DNA from: an uncultured Armatimonadota bacterium
GTDB lineage: Bacteria; Armatimonadota; Armatimonadia; Armatimonadales; Armatimonadaceae
NCBI GenBank assembly: GCA_903910385.1
Contig: CAIVZM010000004.1
Location: 1 to 43,560, forward strand
Length of the DNA: 43,560 nt
Direction: 5' to 3'
The position numbers were made by a program, and so were the translations under genes. Below, in pieces: positions 1 to 8,296 of the stretch. A model generated the notes under the pieces. The model searched no databases. It saw only the letters and a list, made by a program, of their open reading frames with translations, and had not been told where the DNA came from. Numbering within the stretch: position 1 is the first letter of the stretch; each line of letters starts with the position of its first letter.

Positions 1-51
1 GGGCAAGAATTGTTGACAGAAATCGTCTACTTTGCAGAACAGATGCAGTAA
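1..51 (+). CDS. C-terminal end of an unidentified upstream gene (partial)
   Basis: Frame 1 is open from the first base to a TAA at 49-51 and reads GQELLTEIVYFAEQMQ, an amphipathic helix-like end. A long stem-loop begins 13 bases after the stop, as expected at a gene end. Only 16 codons are visible, so no family can be named and the frame could be open by chance. Confidence 0.35.
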   Translation, partial: GQELLTEIVYFAEQMQ

Positions 52-64
52 ACTGGACATGGGG

Positions 65-115
65 CGGGCTTTCTTTGGAGTGCGGTGTGGTAACTACACT
101 CTATCCGAAAGCCCG
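65..115 (+). terminator. Long nested stem-loop, possible terminator of the upstream gene
   Basis: CGGGCTTTC at 65-73 pairs perfectly with GAAAGCCCG at 107-115. Inside it GAGTG (78-82) can pair with CACTC (97-101), or alternatively GTGTGG (85-90) with CTACAC (94-99), so the inner part has two competing folds. No good U-tract follows, so it could be a processing or stability element instead of an intrinsic terminator. Confidence 0.4.
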
Positions 116-366
116 TCTTATCCCGAACTCACGTTATTTAAGATCATATATTTTCCGAATACTCTGAGAGCTTGCCCGTCCATAAGGCGTTATTGATCTC
201 AGGAGCCATCATAGGCATTCTCGTTTCGTTTGGATTAAACTTATCAGGCTATCAGAATATTCAGTATAACTGTGACTCACTGATGTTGAATCACGCTGAC
301 TTTTTTGTTTTACTCTCTATGGCAAGATTCTCATGCGAATGTAGCTGACAGTTTGTCTGCGATGCA
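116..366. other. Non-coding stretch before gap, no convincing gene
   Basis: This AT-richer stretch lies between the first stem-loop and the gap promoter. It has one open frame, TTG at 172 to TGA at 346-348 (58 codons), with a short hydrophobic run, but no good start context and no recognisable homology. I see nothing else in it. Confidence 0.4.
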
Positions 367-395
367 TTGACAGGTGCGACGGGAAGGGGTATGCT
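367..395 (+). promoter_or_regulatory. Sigma70-type promoter for gap
   Basis: TTGACA at 367-372, a 17-base spacer and TATGCT at 390-395 make a near-consensus housekeeping promoter. Transcription would start near 402, giving a leader of about 130 nt before the GAPDH start at 534. A second -10-like TATAAT lies at 447-452 but has no matching -35 box. Confidence 0.65.
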
Positions 396-485
396 TTTTC
401 AGGTGATTGCCGCCGTTCGATGGGGAGTTGCGTCGCGCCGAAAAATTATAATGATTGACTGACCGCGTTCCCTTCCGCCAGATAA

Positions 486-1550
<1,065 letters not shown>

Positions 1551-1600
1551 GCGACATTTTCCCAGATGAAGTCTTTATAGACTTCTCAAATGAATTGGAG

Positions 1601-1627
1601 TGGGCGGGAGAAATCCCGCCCATTTTA
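1601..1627 (+). terminator. Terminator of gap, probably shared with the convergent ABC operon
   Basis: TGGGCGGGA (1601-1609) and TCCCGCCCA (1614-1622) form a 9-bp perfect stem with a GAAA tetraloop, followed by TTTTA. The efflux operon on the other strand ends 38 bases further on, so the hairpin may stop transcription from both sides, though the minus-strand exit has few Us. Confidence 0.75.
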
Positions 1628-1664
1628 GCGATTAAGAAAACAAACCCACAAGAGTAAAAGCTCA

Positions 1665-2405
1665 TCAGCCGACACCAAGTTGGGCGTCGTGCATCAGGCC
1701 ATCCTCAATGCGAAGCGCACGGTCAGCGGCGCGAGCAAGACGGTCATCATGCGTCACCATGATAAAAGCGACCCCGGTTTCGTGGGCGATTTCTCGCATG
1801 AGAGCGAAGACTTCAGCCCCGGAACGCGAATCGAGGTTACCGGTCGGTTCATCCGCAAGCACCAGTTTCGGCTTATTGACCAGAGCGCGTACGATTGCGT
1901 TTCGTTGCTGTTGTCCGCCGGACATCTGACCGGGACGTTTGTTCAACTGACTCTCCAGTCCGACCCGCGCCAGCAACCGCTTCGCGTAGTCCGTATCCGC
2001 CGGATCGGGAGCGCCTTTTCGGATCGTCACCGGCATCAGAGCGTTTTCCAGACAGGTAAATTCGTCCAGTAGGTAATGAAACTGGAAAACGAACCCGATC
2101 TTTTGTCCCCGTAATTCGGCAAGTCCGTTGGAATCCAGTTTTTCGATATCCACTCCATCGATGAGGACACGACCAGATGTTGGGGTATCGAGCGCTCCGA
2201 GAATATTCAGGAGCGTGGACTTCCCGGAACCTGACTGACCGATAAGGGCGACGAATTCTCCGGCGTAGGCTTCGAGGTCAACGCCATGCAATACCTCAAC
2301 CGGGTTTGGCCCACCCAGACCATAAGTTTTACGCAGTCCTGTAGTTTGTACAATCGGAGTAGCGGGCGGAGCGGGTATTCCGCCGGCAGGGGCAGTCAGA
2401 GTCAT
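1665..2405 (-). CDS. ABC transporter ATP-binding protein, LolD/MacB type
   Basis: Cytoplasmic ATPase powering the permease encoded just upstream. Its 246 residues contain Walker A GQSGSGKS (56-63), a Q-loop in FVFQFHYL, the signature MSGGQQQR (161-168), Walker B LVLADE (181-186) followed by PTGNLD, and the switch His in VTHD (219). The order and the LolD-like GNLD sequence place it with the MacB/LolD/FtsE exporter ATPases. The N-terminus has about 20 extra residues rich in Pro and Ala. GGGGAGG lies 7-8 bases before the ATG. It starts 3 bases after the permease stop and is the last gene of the tetR efflux operon. The exported substrate is unknown. Confidence 0.9.
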   Translation of the reverse strand: MTLTAPAGGIPAPPATPIVQTTGLRKTYGLGGPNPVEVLHGVDLEAYAGEFVALIGQSGSGKSTLLNILGALDTPTSGRVLIDGVDIEKLDSNGLAELRGQKIGFVFQFHYLLDEFTCLENALMPVTIRKGAPDPADTDYAKRLLARVGLESQLNKRPGQMSGGQQQRNAIVRALVNKPKLVLADEPTGNLDSRSGAEVFALMREIAHETGVAFIMVTHDDRLARAADRALRIEDGLMHDAQLGVG

Positions 2406-2408
2406 ATA

Positions 2409-3665
2409 TTAGCCTCCCCGTATAACATCTACCGGGTTCATGCGCGCGGCGCGTTGCGCCGGAAGCCAGGATGCAAGCAGTGTCGCGATAATAGCGGCGG
2501 CGCAAGCTCCACCGAATATAGCGGGGTCATAGATAATGGTAAAAAGCTTGTCCACTTTACCGAAGCGCGCCGCCTGCGGAATTCCTTCCAGTAATTTCAG
2601 AAGCCCATACCCGATCAGGCACCCCAGTAGGCAGCCTACCAGCGCAATTCCCAGCCCTTCCAACGTAAACACAATCAGAATCTGCCGGTCTTTCGCACCC
2701 ATACTTTTGAGAATGCCAATTTGCTTCGACTTCTGAATCACGGAAACAATCAGAACGGAGGCGATTCCAAACGCGGATGCCAGCAGGGCGAACGCACAAA
2801 TCATCAGTCGTGTCGAATCCTGCGACTGGAAGGCATTGACGATGAACGCCTGCTCCCGCATCCAGGAGTCCACCTTATAAGGCATGGTCGCCACGATCTG
2901 ATCGGAAATGATATTCGCCTGAAAGGGATCATTCAGCTTTAACTGGATGACGGAAACATCCTGCTTCATGGCAAAGAGCGATTGCGCGGAGCGCAGGGTC
3001 ATGAAGGCCTGAGAAAGGTCTACATTATTATTACCGGTATCGAAAATCCCGGCGACACGGTAGATCGCGGAAACGCCCTGCGACGATTCCAATCGGACGC
3101 GATCACCGAGTTGAACGCCCGCTTCTTCCGCCAGCCGCCAGCCGATAACGACATCTTCCGGACCGATACCGAGCCAATTCCCTGCGATCATGTTCGCTTG
3201 CAGACCAACTATTTTCTCTTCGGAAATAGGATCAGCGCCGGAAACGGTAATACCCAATCGCTTCGATCCGGCGATCAGGAAGGCATTCCCACGGACGGCG
3301 GACGCTACCACACGAACCCCCGGAAACTGGGCAAGGTTCTTTTCTGTCGCCTGCCAGTTCTCGATATCATTACGCTGTTGAACCTGTTTCTGGCGATCCG
3401 TGGAGAAAAAAGGTGCGTTCCCGGAAGGAGCTTCGGTTTTGCTCATCACGTCGGAGAGCGTTTTAGGAGCGGGATTCGGGGCTTTGATATTGATATGCGC
3501 CAGTTGTCCCAGCAAATCTTTGAGAATACGCTGCTGTACACCAGTGATAAGGGTATTGATAAAGATGATGACAGTAACAGCAATCGCAACGGCTGCCACG
3601 GTCAGGAGTGTTTGTCCACCGCCGCTGACCAGATGCCGATAAGCAAGTTTGGCTTCAAATCGCAT
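2409..3665 (-). CDS. ABC transporter permease, FtsX/MacB-like (LolC/E type)
   Basis: Inner-membrane permease of 418 aa. One transmembrane helix at about residues 20-45 is followed by a large extracytoplasmic MacB-core-like domain and then three C-terminal helices of the FtsX domain. The stretch IQKSKQIGILKSMGAKDRQI between helices is the typical FtsX coupling region. The chosen ATG at 3665 lies 1 base beyond the adaptor stop codon (TGAGATG junction), and the 19 residues of the longer frame look like read-through from the adaptor gene. With the ATPase and adaptor it should form a MacAB-like exporter or a LolCDE-like extractor. No outer-membrane TolC partner is encoded nearby. Confidence 0.88.
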   Translation of the reverse strand: MRFEAKLAYRHLVSGGGQTLLTVAAVAIAVTVIIFINTLITGVQQRILKDLLGQLAHINIKAPNPAPKTLSDVMSKTEAPSGNAPFFSTDRQKQVQQRNDIENWQATEKNLAQFPGVRVVASAVRGNAFLIAGSKRLGITVSGADPISEEKIVGLQANMIAGNWLGIGPEDVVIGWRLAEEAGVQLGDRVRLESSQGVSAIYRVAGIFDTGNNNVDLSQAFMTLRSAQSLFAMKQDVSVIQLKLNDPFQANIISDQIVATMPYKVDSWMREQAFIVNAFQSQDSTRLMICAFALLASAFGIASVLIVSVIQKSKQIGILKSMGAKDRQILIVFTLEGLGIALVGCLLGCLIGYGLLKLLEGIPQAARFGKVDKLFTIIYDPAIFGGACAAAIIATLLASWLPAQRAARMNPVDVIRGG

Positions 3666-3666
3666 C

Positions 3667-5208
3667 TCAGGGCGCCTTTTTGCCTTTCTCCATTGGTTTC
3701 GGCGCGACGCTCTGCCCGGCAATCAACCCAGTAGGGTTCACAATGACGGTATCTGTCTCTCTAAGACCGTCGCGTACCGGAACGCCATCCGAACCGGGAG
3801 GACCAACTTTTAAGTCTCTCTTCACAATGACTCCATTATCGACAATCAGCGCCGACGAATTCCCCCCTACCGTGGTGACCGCAGTCAAGGGAACTATCAG
3901 ACGCTCCGTGCCTTTGTCCACAATGATATTTACAGAGACCGTCTGACCGGGACGTAACCACTCCGGAGGGTTTTGTGGATCGAGTCGCACTTCCACCGTT
4001 CCACGGTCGGCATCCACCTGAGATCCGATCTCGCGAATTTTCGCCTCGAATTTCTGCTCTAGAAATGCATCCGAGGTGACCAACGCGGACTGACCAGCCC
4101 TGATTTTACCCAGATTGATCTCATCCACATCGATGCGAATTTCCGGTCGTCCGGTGCGAACGAGGCGGACAATTGGCTGATTCGGTCCGGTGACGCCGCC
4201 CGCTTCAGTGACAACCTGTGTCACCGTGCCATCCCATGGAGCCTTGACCAGCACATCGTCCAGCCGTTTCTGTCCGACTTCCAGCGCTTCCCGCACTTCC
4301 GCAAGCCGCGCGGCAGCGACGCTCTGCGCCTCCTGTGCCTCGGTGACACGATCACGCGCAACCTGAACGTCTTCCGGTCGAGGCATGGAAAACAGGGAGC
4401 GCAGGGCGGCTTCGCCGGACGCTTTTGCGCCAGCGACTGTCGCATCCGCCGCCTTCAGGTCGGCTGTCGCCTGAGCGATCTGCTCCGGGCGCGTTCCAAT
4501 CTTCGTTTGCTGGTACCGGGCGGTCAGGTTATCCAGATTGCGTTGCGCCACTTTGCGTGTCGTCTCCGCATTATCCAGTAATTGTTGCGCTACCGCCCCT
4601 TCTTTTACGAGGGCGGATTGCCGCAGGTACTCCCGTTGAGCCTGTTCCAGATTCGCTTTTGCCTGTGAGACTTGCGCCTCTATCTGAAGTCGCTCCTCGC
4701 GCGTCGCCCCCGTCTGCAACTCTGTCAGACGCTGTTTGGCTCCGGCTCGTTTCGCTTCGGCGACCGCAATATTCTGTGCGATATCCGCCCGTAATTTAGC
4801 GACATCGGAGGAGAGCGGCGGGCGTGATGCGACCGCAAGTTGTGATTGTGCGGTGCGGATCGCCCGATTCGCTTGCGCTAATTGCGCTTCGGCAGTGGCG
4901 ACGGCTACACGCGCTTGCCGTGCTTGCGCCTGAAGCACAGCATCGTCCACTCGTGCGATGATGTCCCCTGCTTTTACCAGTGACCCATCTCGTACATTCA
5001 CTTCTGAGAGCCGTCCGCTAGTCTGTGCGCCGACGCTGACTTCGATAAAGCCGCGGACGCGACCCGCTGCCGCAATAGACTCCACCACCGTCTTTCGGAC
5101 GGGAGCTACTACCTCCACTACCTTTGGACGTGACCTGACATAGAGAGTCACCCCCCCCACCAACGCCAGCAAGAGTGCGACCGGCGCAAACCGAATCAAC
5201 CGTTGCAT
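3667..5208 (-). CDS. HlyD/MacA-family periplasmic adaptor (membrane fusion protein)
   Basis: Adaptor linking an inner-membrane exporter to the envelope exterior. The 513-aa protein starts with a membrane anchor at about residues 8-25 (FAPVALLLALVGGVTLYV). A lipoyl/barrel half follows (GRVRGFIEVSVGAQTSGRL), then a very long Ala/Gln-rich alpha-helical hairpin at about residues 80-310. The second lipoyl half is VKAPWDGTVTQVVTEAG, and beta-barrel and membrane-proximal domains end the chain. The hairpin is longer than in many MacA proteins, hinting at a long periplasmic reach. GGAGG sits 6 bases before the ATG. The gene is 62 bases behind tetR and abuts the permease. The substrate cannot be read from sequence. 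Confidence 0.9.
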   Translation of the reverse strand: MQRLIRFAPVALLLALVGGVTLYVRSRPKVVEVVAPVRKTVVESIAAAGRVRGFIEVSVGAQTSGRLSEVNVRDGSLVKAGDIIARVDDAVLQAQARQARVAVATAEAQLAQANRAIRTAQSQLAVASRPPLSSDVAKLRADIAQNIAVAEAKRAGAKQRLTELQTGATREERLQIEAQVSQAKANLEQAQREYLRQSALVKEGAVAQQLLDNAETTRKVAQRNLDNLTARYQQTKIGTRPEQIAQATADLKAADATVAGAKASGEAALRSLFSMPRPEDVQVARDRVTEAQEAQSVAAARLAEVREALEVGQKRLDDVLVKAPWDGTVTQVVTEAGGVTGPNQPIVRLVRTGRPEIRIDVDEINLGKIRAGQSALVTSDAFLEQKFEAKIREIGSQVDADRGTVEVRLDPQNPPEWLRPGQTVSVNIIVDKGTERLIVPLTAVTTVGGNSSALIVDNGVIVKRDLKVGPPGSDGVPVRDGLRETDTVIVNPTGLIAGQSVAPKPMEKGKKAP

Positions 5209-5270
5209 GAAACACCTCCAGAAAAACCAGATGGCAATATAAGCGCCTGATCGCTGGCTTTCTCATCCCA

Positions 5271-5915
5271 TTAATTGTGTGAGGTTACTTGAGCCCCTTC
5301 GAAAAAAAGTTTGAGCATCGCGTTATCAATGACTTCCATGCCAAGATACTCGATACCCTCATGAGCGGTTGGTCGCATCAATTGACCGAATGCAGAGGCA
5401 AGAATATCCGGGTTGACCTGTTTGAGTTCGCCACGTACCACTCCTTCCGCCATCAACTCTCGGAACATACCGTGCACGCGCACAAAGGACTGATGGATAC
5501 GCCCTTCCTGTTCGGCGGTGATAAACTGTTGCGCTTCTTCTTTCAATCCTTCCCGGAAGGACATGGTAGCGAAGAATTCGCGTCGTGTCTGTACGATCAA
5601 GGAGAGCCGCACCGTGACCGGCAAGTCAGTTCGCGTCACGATCCCTTCGATCATGGCATGGATTTTGGATGCCAGATGCCGGATGCTTTCGACAAAAATT
5701 TCCGGCTTTCCGGGGAAATGATAATAAAGCGTAGCCTTGGTCACGCCCGCTGCCGCTGCGATCTCCTCCACCGAAACGGCGGCGTAACCGCGCTCGTTGA
5801 ATTGCGATAAAGCGTGGTCGAGGATATCCCGTCGCGTATCCTGAGCGCTCCCCTCTTCTATGGGGCGCCGTCCGGGACGTCGACGCAACTTTTCGTTCTT
5901 CTCGTTTTCCGACAT
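5271..5915 (-). CDS. TetR/AcrR-family transcriptional repressor of the efflux operon
   Basis: DNA-binding repressor, first gene of its own operon. A basic N-terminus (RRRPGRRP) precedes the TetR helix-turn-helix at about residues 28-74, including VSVEEIAAAAGVTKATLYYH and the FPGK turn. The remaining helices form the ligand and dimer domain; the total is 214 aa. ATG 5915 is preferred, because the longer frame from 5969 would translate the operator and promoter itself. The perfect palindrome at 5927-5958 overlaps the promoter, so autorepression with co-regulation of adaptor, permease and ATPase is the natural reading (inference). The inducer is unknown, most likely a hydrophobic compound exported by the pump. 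Confidence 0.92.
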   Translation of the reverse strand: MSENEKNEKLRRRPGRRPIEEGSAQDTRRDILDHALSQFNERGYAAVSVEEIAAAAGVTKATLYYHFPGKPEIFVESIRHLASKIHAMIEGIVTRTDLPVTVRLSLIVQTRREFFATMSFREGLKEEAQQFITAEQEGRIHQSFVRVHGMFRELMAEGVVRGELKQVNPDILASAFGQLMRPTAHEGIEYLGMEVIDNAMLKLFFEGAQVTSHN

Positions 5916-5926
5916 AATAAAAATTA

Positions 5927-5958
5927 GACCGAGCGGTGTAATTATACACCGCTCGGTC
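5927..5958. promoter_or_regulatory. Perfect palindromic TetR operator
   Basis: GACCGAGCGGTGTA (5927-5940), a 4-base ATTA centre and TACACCGCTCGGTC (5945-5958) form a 32-bp element with perfect 14-bp arms. Each arm holds its own ACCG-NN-CGGT half-palindrome (5928-5937 and 5948-5957), with centres 20 bp apart. That spacing is about two helical turns and suits two dimers on one face. It lies 12 bp upstream of the tetR start and covers the -10 box. Confidence 0.85.
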
Positions 5959-5969
5959 ACTTTCGTCAA
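5941..5969 (-). promoter_or_regulatory. Promoter of the tetR-efflux operon
   Basis: On the minus strand TTGACG (5969-5964), a 17-base spacer and a consensus TATAAT (5946-5941) form a strong sigma70-type promoter. The -10 box sits at the centre of the palindromic operator. Transcription would begin near 5934, about 20 nt before the ATG. Confidence 0.8.
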
Positions 5970-6015
5970 CGACGCTGTTTATTTCACGCGAAGCATCACA
6001 CTATTGTGATGGCGG

Positions 6016-6801
6016 CTACGCCGATTTCCCCGCCCTCGCCACTGGAATTTTATCAGTAAGAATTTCTCCAGTACGTGTATTTTTCAATCCGGCGTTCGAG
6101 TACTGAATCACATACGCTTTACGTGATCCTATCGAACGGTTCGGGCCGCTCTTATGCATGGTCAGGGAATAGAATACCGCTATACTTCCGGCTTTCACCG
6201 GAACCAGCGTTCCCTGATCTGGATCGTCAGAGCTATGACACGCAAGACCAATAGGCGTGTGTTCATGCGGGACAAGACCACGCTTCCACGAACCAGGCAT
6301 CACGGAAATACACCCGTTCTCCGGGGTAGCATCATTGAGCGCCAGCCAGAGGGTGAGGTAAGGAGAAGGGTCTACCGGGGTGTAGCCATCATCCTGATGC
6401 CAGGGAAATTCCTTTTCGCCTTCCGGTTGCTTGAAGACGGACTGATTCCAGTAAAGGTCAATATCCGGCCCGAGGATTTTGGTCGTTATCTCGACAAACT
6501 CCGGACGGGTGCAGAATTCCTTGATAGCATCGTCCTTTTCCGCCAGATGGTCGGTAAAGGTGATTTCATTAGCGCGTGAAATACCCGATGCTCCGCCGTT
6601 TGCGGCGAGCCATTCTTCATGTATTTGTTGATGCTGCTCTATACGGATTGCGAGTGCATCCATCTCATCGTGGGTAAAAACATTATCAAGGACGAAATAA
6701 CCGTCCTCCTGTAACTGGCGCATCTGCGCCTCGGTGATCGTCGGAACCAAGCGATTATCCTTTCCGTCGACACGTTTCGACTCGTGTCCCGCTCCGCTCA
6801 T
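6016..6801 (-). CDS. Phytanoyl-CoA dioxygenase (PhyH) family protein
   Basis: Fe(II)/2-oxoglutarate-dependent oxygenase of 261 aa. The metal ligands are His135 and Asp137 in WHQDDGY and His216 in MHKSGPN, and Arg227 in GSRKAY is placed to bind 2-oxoglutarate. The family hydroxylates varied small molecules, and neither substrate nor pathway is indicated by the neighbours. The start at 6801 has no Shine-Dalgarno sequence, but a promoter lies so close that the mRNA would have almost no leader, which supports this start. The gene is divergent from the small gene at 6943 and tail-to-head with tetR, apparently monocistronic. Confidence 0.88.
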   Translation of the reverse strand: MSGAGHESKRVDGKDNRLVPTITEAQMRQLQEDGYFVLDNVFTHDEMDALAIRIEQHQQIHEEWLAANGGASGISRANEITFTDHLAEKDDAIKEFCTRPEFVEITTKILGPDIDLYWNQSVFKQPEGEKEFPWHQDDGYTPVDPSPYLTLWLALNDATPENGCISVMPGSWKRGLVPHEHTPIGLACHSSDDPDQGTLVPVKAGSIAVFYSLTMHKSGPNRSIGSRKAYVIQYSNAGLKNTRTGEILTDKIPVARAGKSA

Positions 6802-6810
6802 TGCAGTTCG

Positions 6811-6839
6811 ATTGTAGGCGGGTAGGTACCGCTTTACAA
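6811..6839 (-). promoter_or_regulatory. Promoter of the PhyH gene, near-leaderless
   Basis: On the minus strand TTGTAA (6839-6834), a 17-base spacer and TACAAT (6816-6811) are followed after only 9 bases by the ATG at 6801. The predicted transcript start lies 2-3 bases before the start codon. Confidence 0.6.
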
Positions 6840-6874
6840 GGGTAAAAAATAACGTAGATTTGACGGATTTGATG

Positions 6875-6880
6875 TATAAT
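6875..6880 (+). promoter_or_regulatory. -10 box for the small gene at 6943
   Basis: A consensus TATAAT lies 62 bases before the ATG of the downstream small gene. A TTGACG at 6860-6865 is only 9 bases upstream, too close to be its -35 partner, so promoter strength is unclear. Confidence 0.4.
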
Positions 6881-6942
6881 CCATCTAAAAAGATTTAATG
6901 TTTTAAAATACACAATAATGCTAAACAAATCGAGGAAACACA

Positions 6943-7293
6943 ATGCAAGATTCCATTCGCCGTCTCCTGATGGAGAAACGTGACCTCTTAAGGCAATCGG
7001 TCGAAATGATCCGAGCTCAAACCAGCGCAGGAATCGGCGGAGGCCCTCTCGGTTTTGCTGAATTACCTCTGGCAAACCTCAAAGTTCTGAATGTCGATCT
7101 GGAACTGACTCAGTCCCGTAACGAGAGAATCGCGATTCGCGAAAAGATGCTCCGTGAGGCGCGTTCTATCGAAGAGAGTTCCCGTGCTGATCGTGCCAGC
7201 GGCGTGGAAAGTCCGATGCCACTGAGGGAAGCGCAACTTCTTCGTCTGGATTATCAGATCAAACTCGAAGAAGAAAAGGCAAAGAAGGGGTAG
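6943..7293 (+). CDS. Small helical protein of unknown function
   Basis: A 116-residue cytoplasmic-looking protein with no signal peptide. I do not recognise a named family. It is strongly helical and charged. A first helix (MEKRDLLRQSVEMIRAQTSA) is followed by a Gly-rich turn (GIGGGPLG) and a second helix (ANLKVLNVDLELTQSRNERI). That helix-turn-helix pattern resembles the coiled-coil hairpins of TolC-type efflux proteins or other heptad coiled coils, but this is only a resemblance. The ATG has a good GAGGAA site at 6932-6937 and an upstream TATAAT, so the gene is probably expressed. Convergent with the AraC gene, whose end lies 22 bases away. Confidence 0.7.
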   Translation: MQDSIRRLLMEKRDLLRQSVEMIRAQTSAGIGGGPLGFAELPLANLKVLNVDLELTQSRNERIAIREKMLREARSIEESSRADRASGVESPMPLREAQLLRLDYQIKLEEEKAKKG

Positions 7294-7315
7294 ATATATC
7301 GTCTCGCAAAATGAC

Positions 7316-8170
7316 TTATCGCGAGGTAGGAATATACTGAATGCTGTTCGCGGAACGCGCCTGAGAGCGGTAAGCGCCCGGAGCCATTCCATAACGGGAG
7401 CGGAAATGCCGCGAGAGTCGGGGAGCGTCGCCGAGTCCGACGGCGCGAGCGATAGCCTCCAGAGTGTCGTCCGTCGTTTCCAGCAGTCGCCGCGCCCGCG
7501 CCAAACGCATATCCAGTAACAGGCGCATCGGCGGGATTCCATGTGCGCTACGGAAAGCGCGATCAAACGAACCGGGATGCAGAAAAGCGCGTTTCGCCAG
7601 TTCGTCCCGATTGAGATGATCAGCGAGATGCCGCTCCATGAAACTGATCAGTTCGGTGAACCGGCTACGCGACGATTGAAAGATAGCCGGTTGCGTCGGG
7701 CTTCCCGAATCCCGCCATGCTCCGATCACTTCTACGAGCAGCCTGCCAGCCAGCGACATCACGACTAATTCGTCAGGGACTTCCTGTTGCCATACAATTT
7801 CCAGTTCAGTAAAAATTTCCGAGAACCGCCCCGCCCTTTCGCCGAGTGTAACGACCTGAGGTAACGGAAATCGCGTCAGCAAATCCGGCGGGGCGAAGGC
7901 ATTGTCAGGATCGGAAATAAATGCATCGAACAAGACCCACTGGTGTACTCCGGGACCGGAAGCGCATTCCGAGAACGGCAAGCCCGGTGGGTGAATCATT
8001 ACATCGCCCGGGTGAGCGCTTCTACTTTCTCCCCCGGTATCTGTTGTGACCATCCCCTGTCGCACATGACTCATGATCCAGTGCGGGTACGTTAGCCCCT
8101 GTAAATTCAACGAAGGATAAGGAGCCGTCTCAACCGTAAATAAGGCTATATCAAACCGAACGTTTATCAT
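7316..8170 (-). CDS. AraC-family transcriptional regulator
   Basis: Regulator with an N-terminal cupin-like sensing domain, including a proline-rich MIHPPGLPFSE strand. Two C-terminal helix-turn-helix motifs follow: LNRDELAKRAFLHPGSFDRAF and LEAIARAVGLGDAPRLSRHF, ending in the family signature region FRSRYGMAPGAYR. ATG 8170 gives 284 aa; a TTG at 8209 in the same frame would add 13 residues, and neither has a clear Shine-Dalgarno sequence. No obvious target operon lies beside it: the small helical gene is convergent and hisI belongs to another transcript. The effector is unknown. Confidence 0.85.
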   Translation of the reverse strand: MINVRFDIALFTVETAPYPSLNLQGLTYPHWIMSHVRQGMVTTDTGGESRSAHPGDVMIHPPGLPFSECASGPGVHQWVLFDAFISDPDNAFAPPDLLTRFPLPQVVTLGERAGRFSEIFTELEIVWQQEVPDELVVMSLAGRLLVEVIGAWRDSGSPTQPAIFQSSRSRFTELISFMERHLADHLNRDELAKRAFLHPGSFDRAFRSAHGIPPMRLLLDMRLARARRLLETTDDTLEAIARAVGLGDAPRLSRHFRSRYGMAPGAYRSQARSANSIQYIPTSR

Positions 8171-8296
8171 AGCGGGAATCAGACGAATGGCGATGTGAGG
8201 CTTAGGCAATTGCCGGGATAAGCCGAGGCGGACAGAGTTTCGCCGGTCTGTACGTGTGCGGTTGTCCGGGTAAAATTTCTTGGCTTTGTCGGGCGA

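Noticed and set aside
172-348. 58-codon frame from TTG with a hydrophobic segment (possible small membrane peptide)
   Set aside because: No good ribosome site, codon use unlike the neighbours, and no recognisable family; likely open by chance in an AT-rich spacer.
411-440. Possible tRNA T-loop-like GTTCGA
   Set aside because: No acceptor stem or anticodon arm can be folded around it.
447-452. TATAAT upstream of gap as the main promoter
   Set aside because: No -35 box at 16-18 bases; the TTGACA-17-TATGCT pair at 367-395 is better.
2982-3734. 250-codon plus-strand frame opposite the permease
   Set aside because: It lies fully inside the permease and adaptor genes on the other strand and has no domain-like sequence.
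5916-5969. 18-residue N-terminal extension of the TetR protein
   Set aside because: It is translated from the operator and promoter themselves; the ATG at 5915 fits the family and the promoter.
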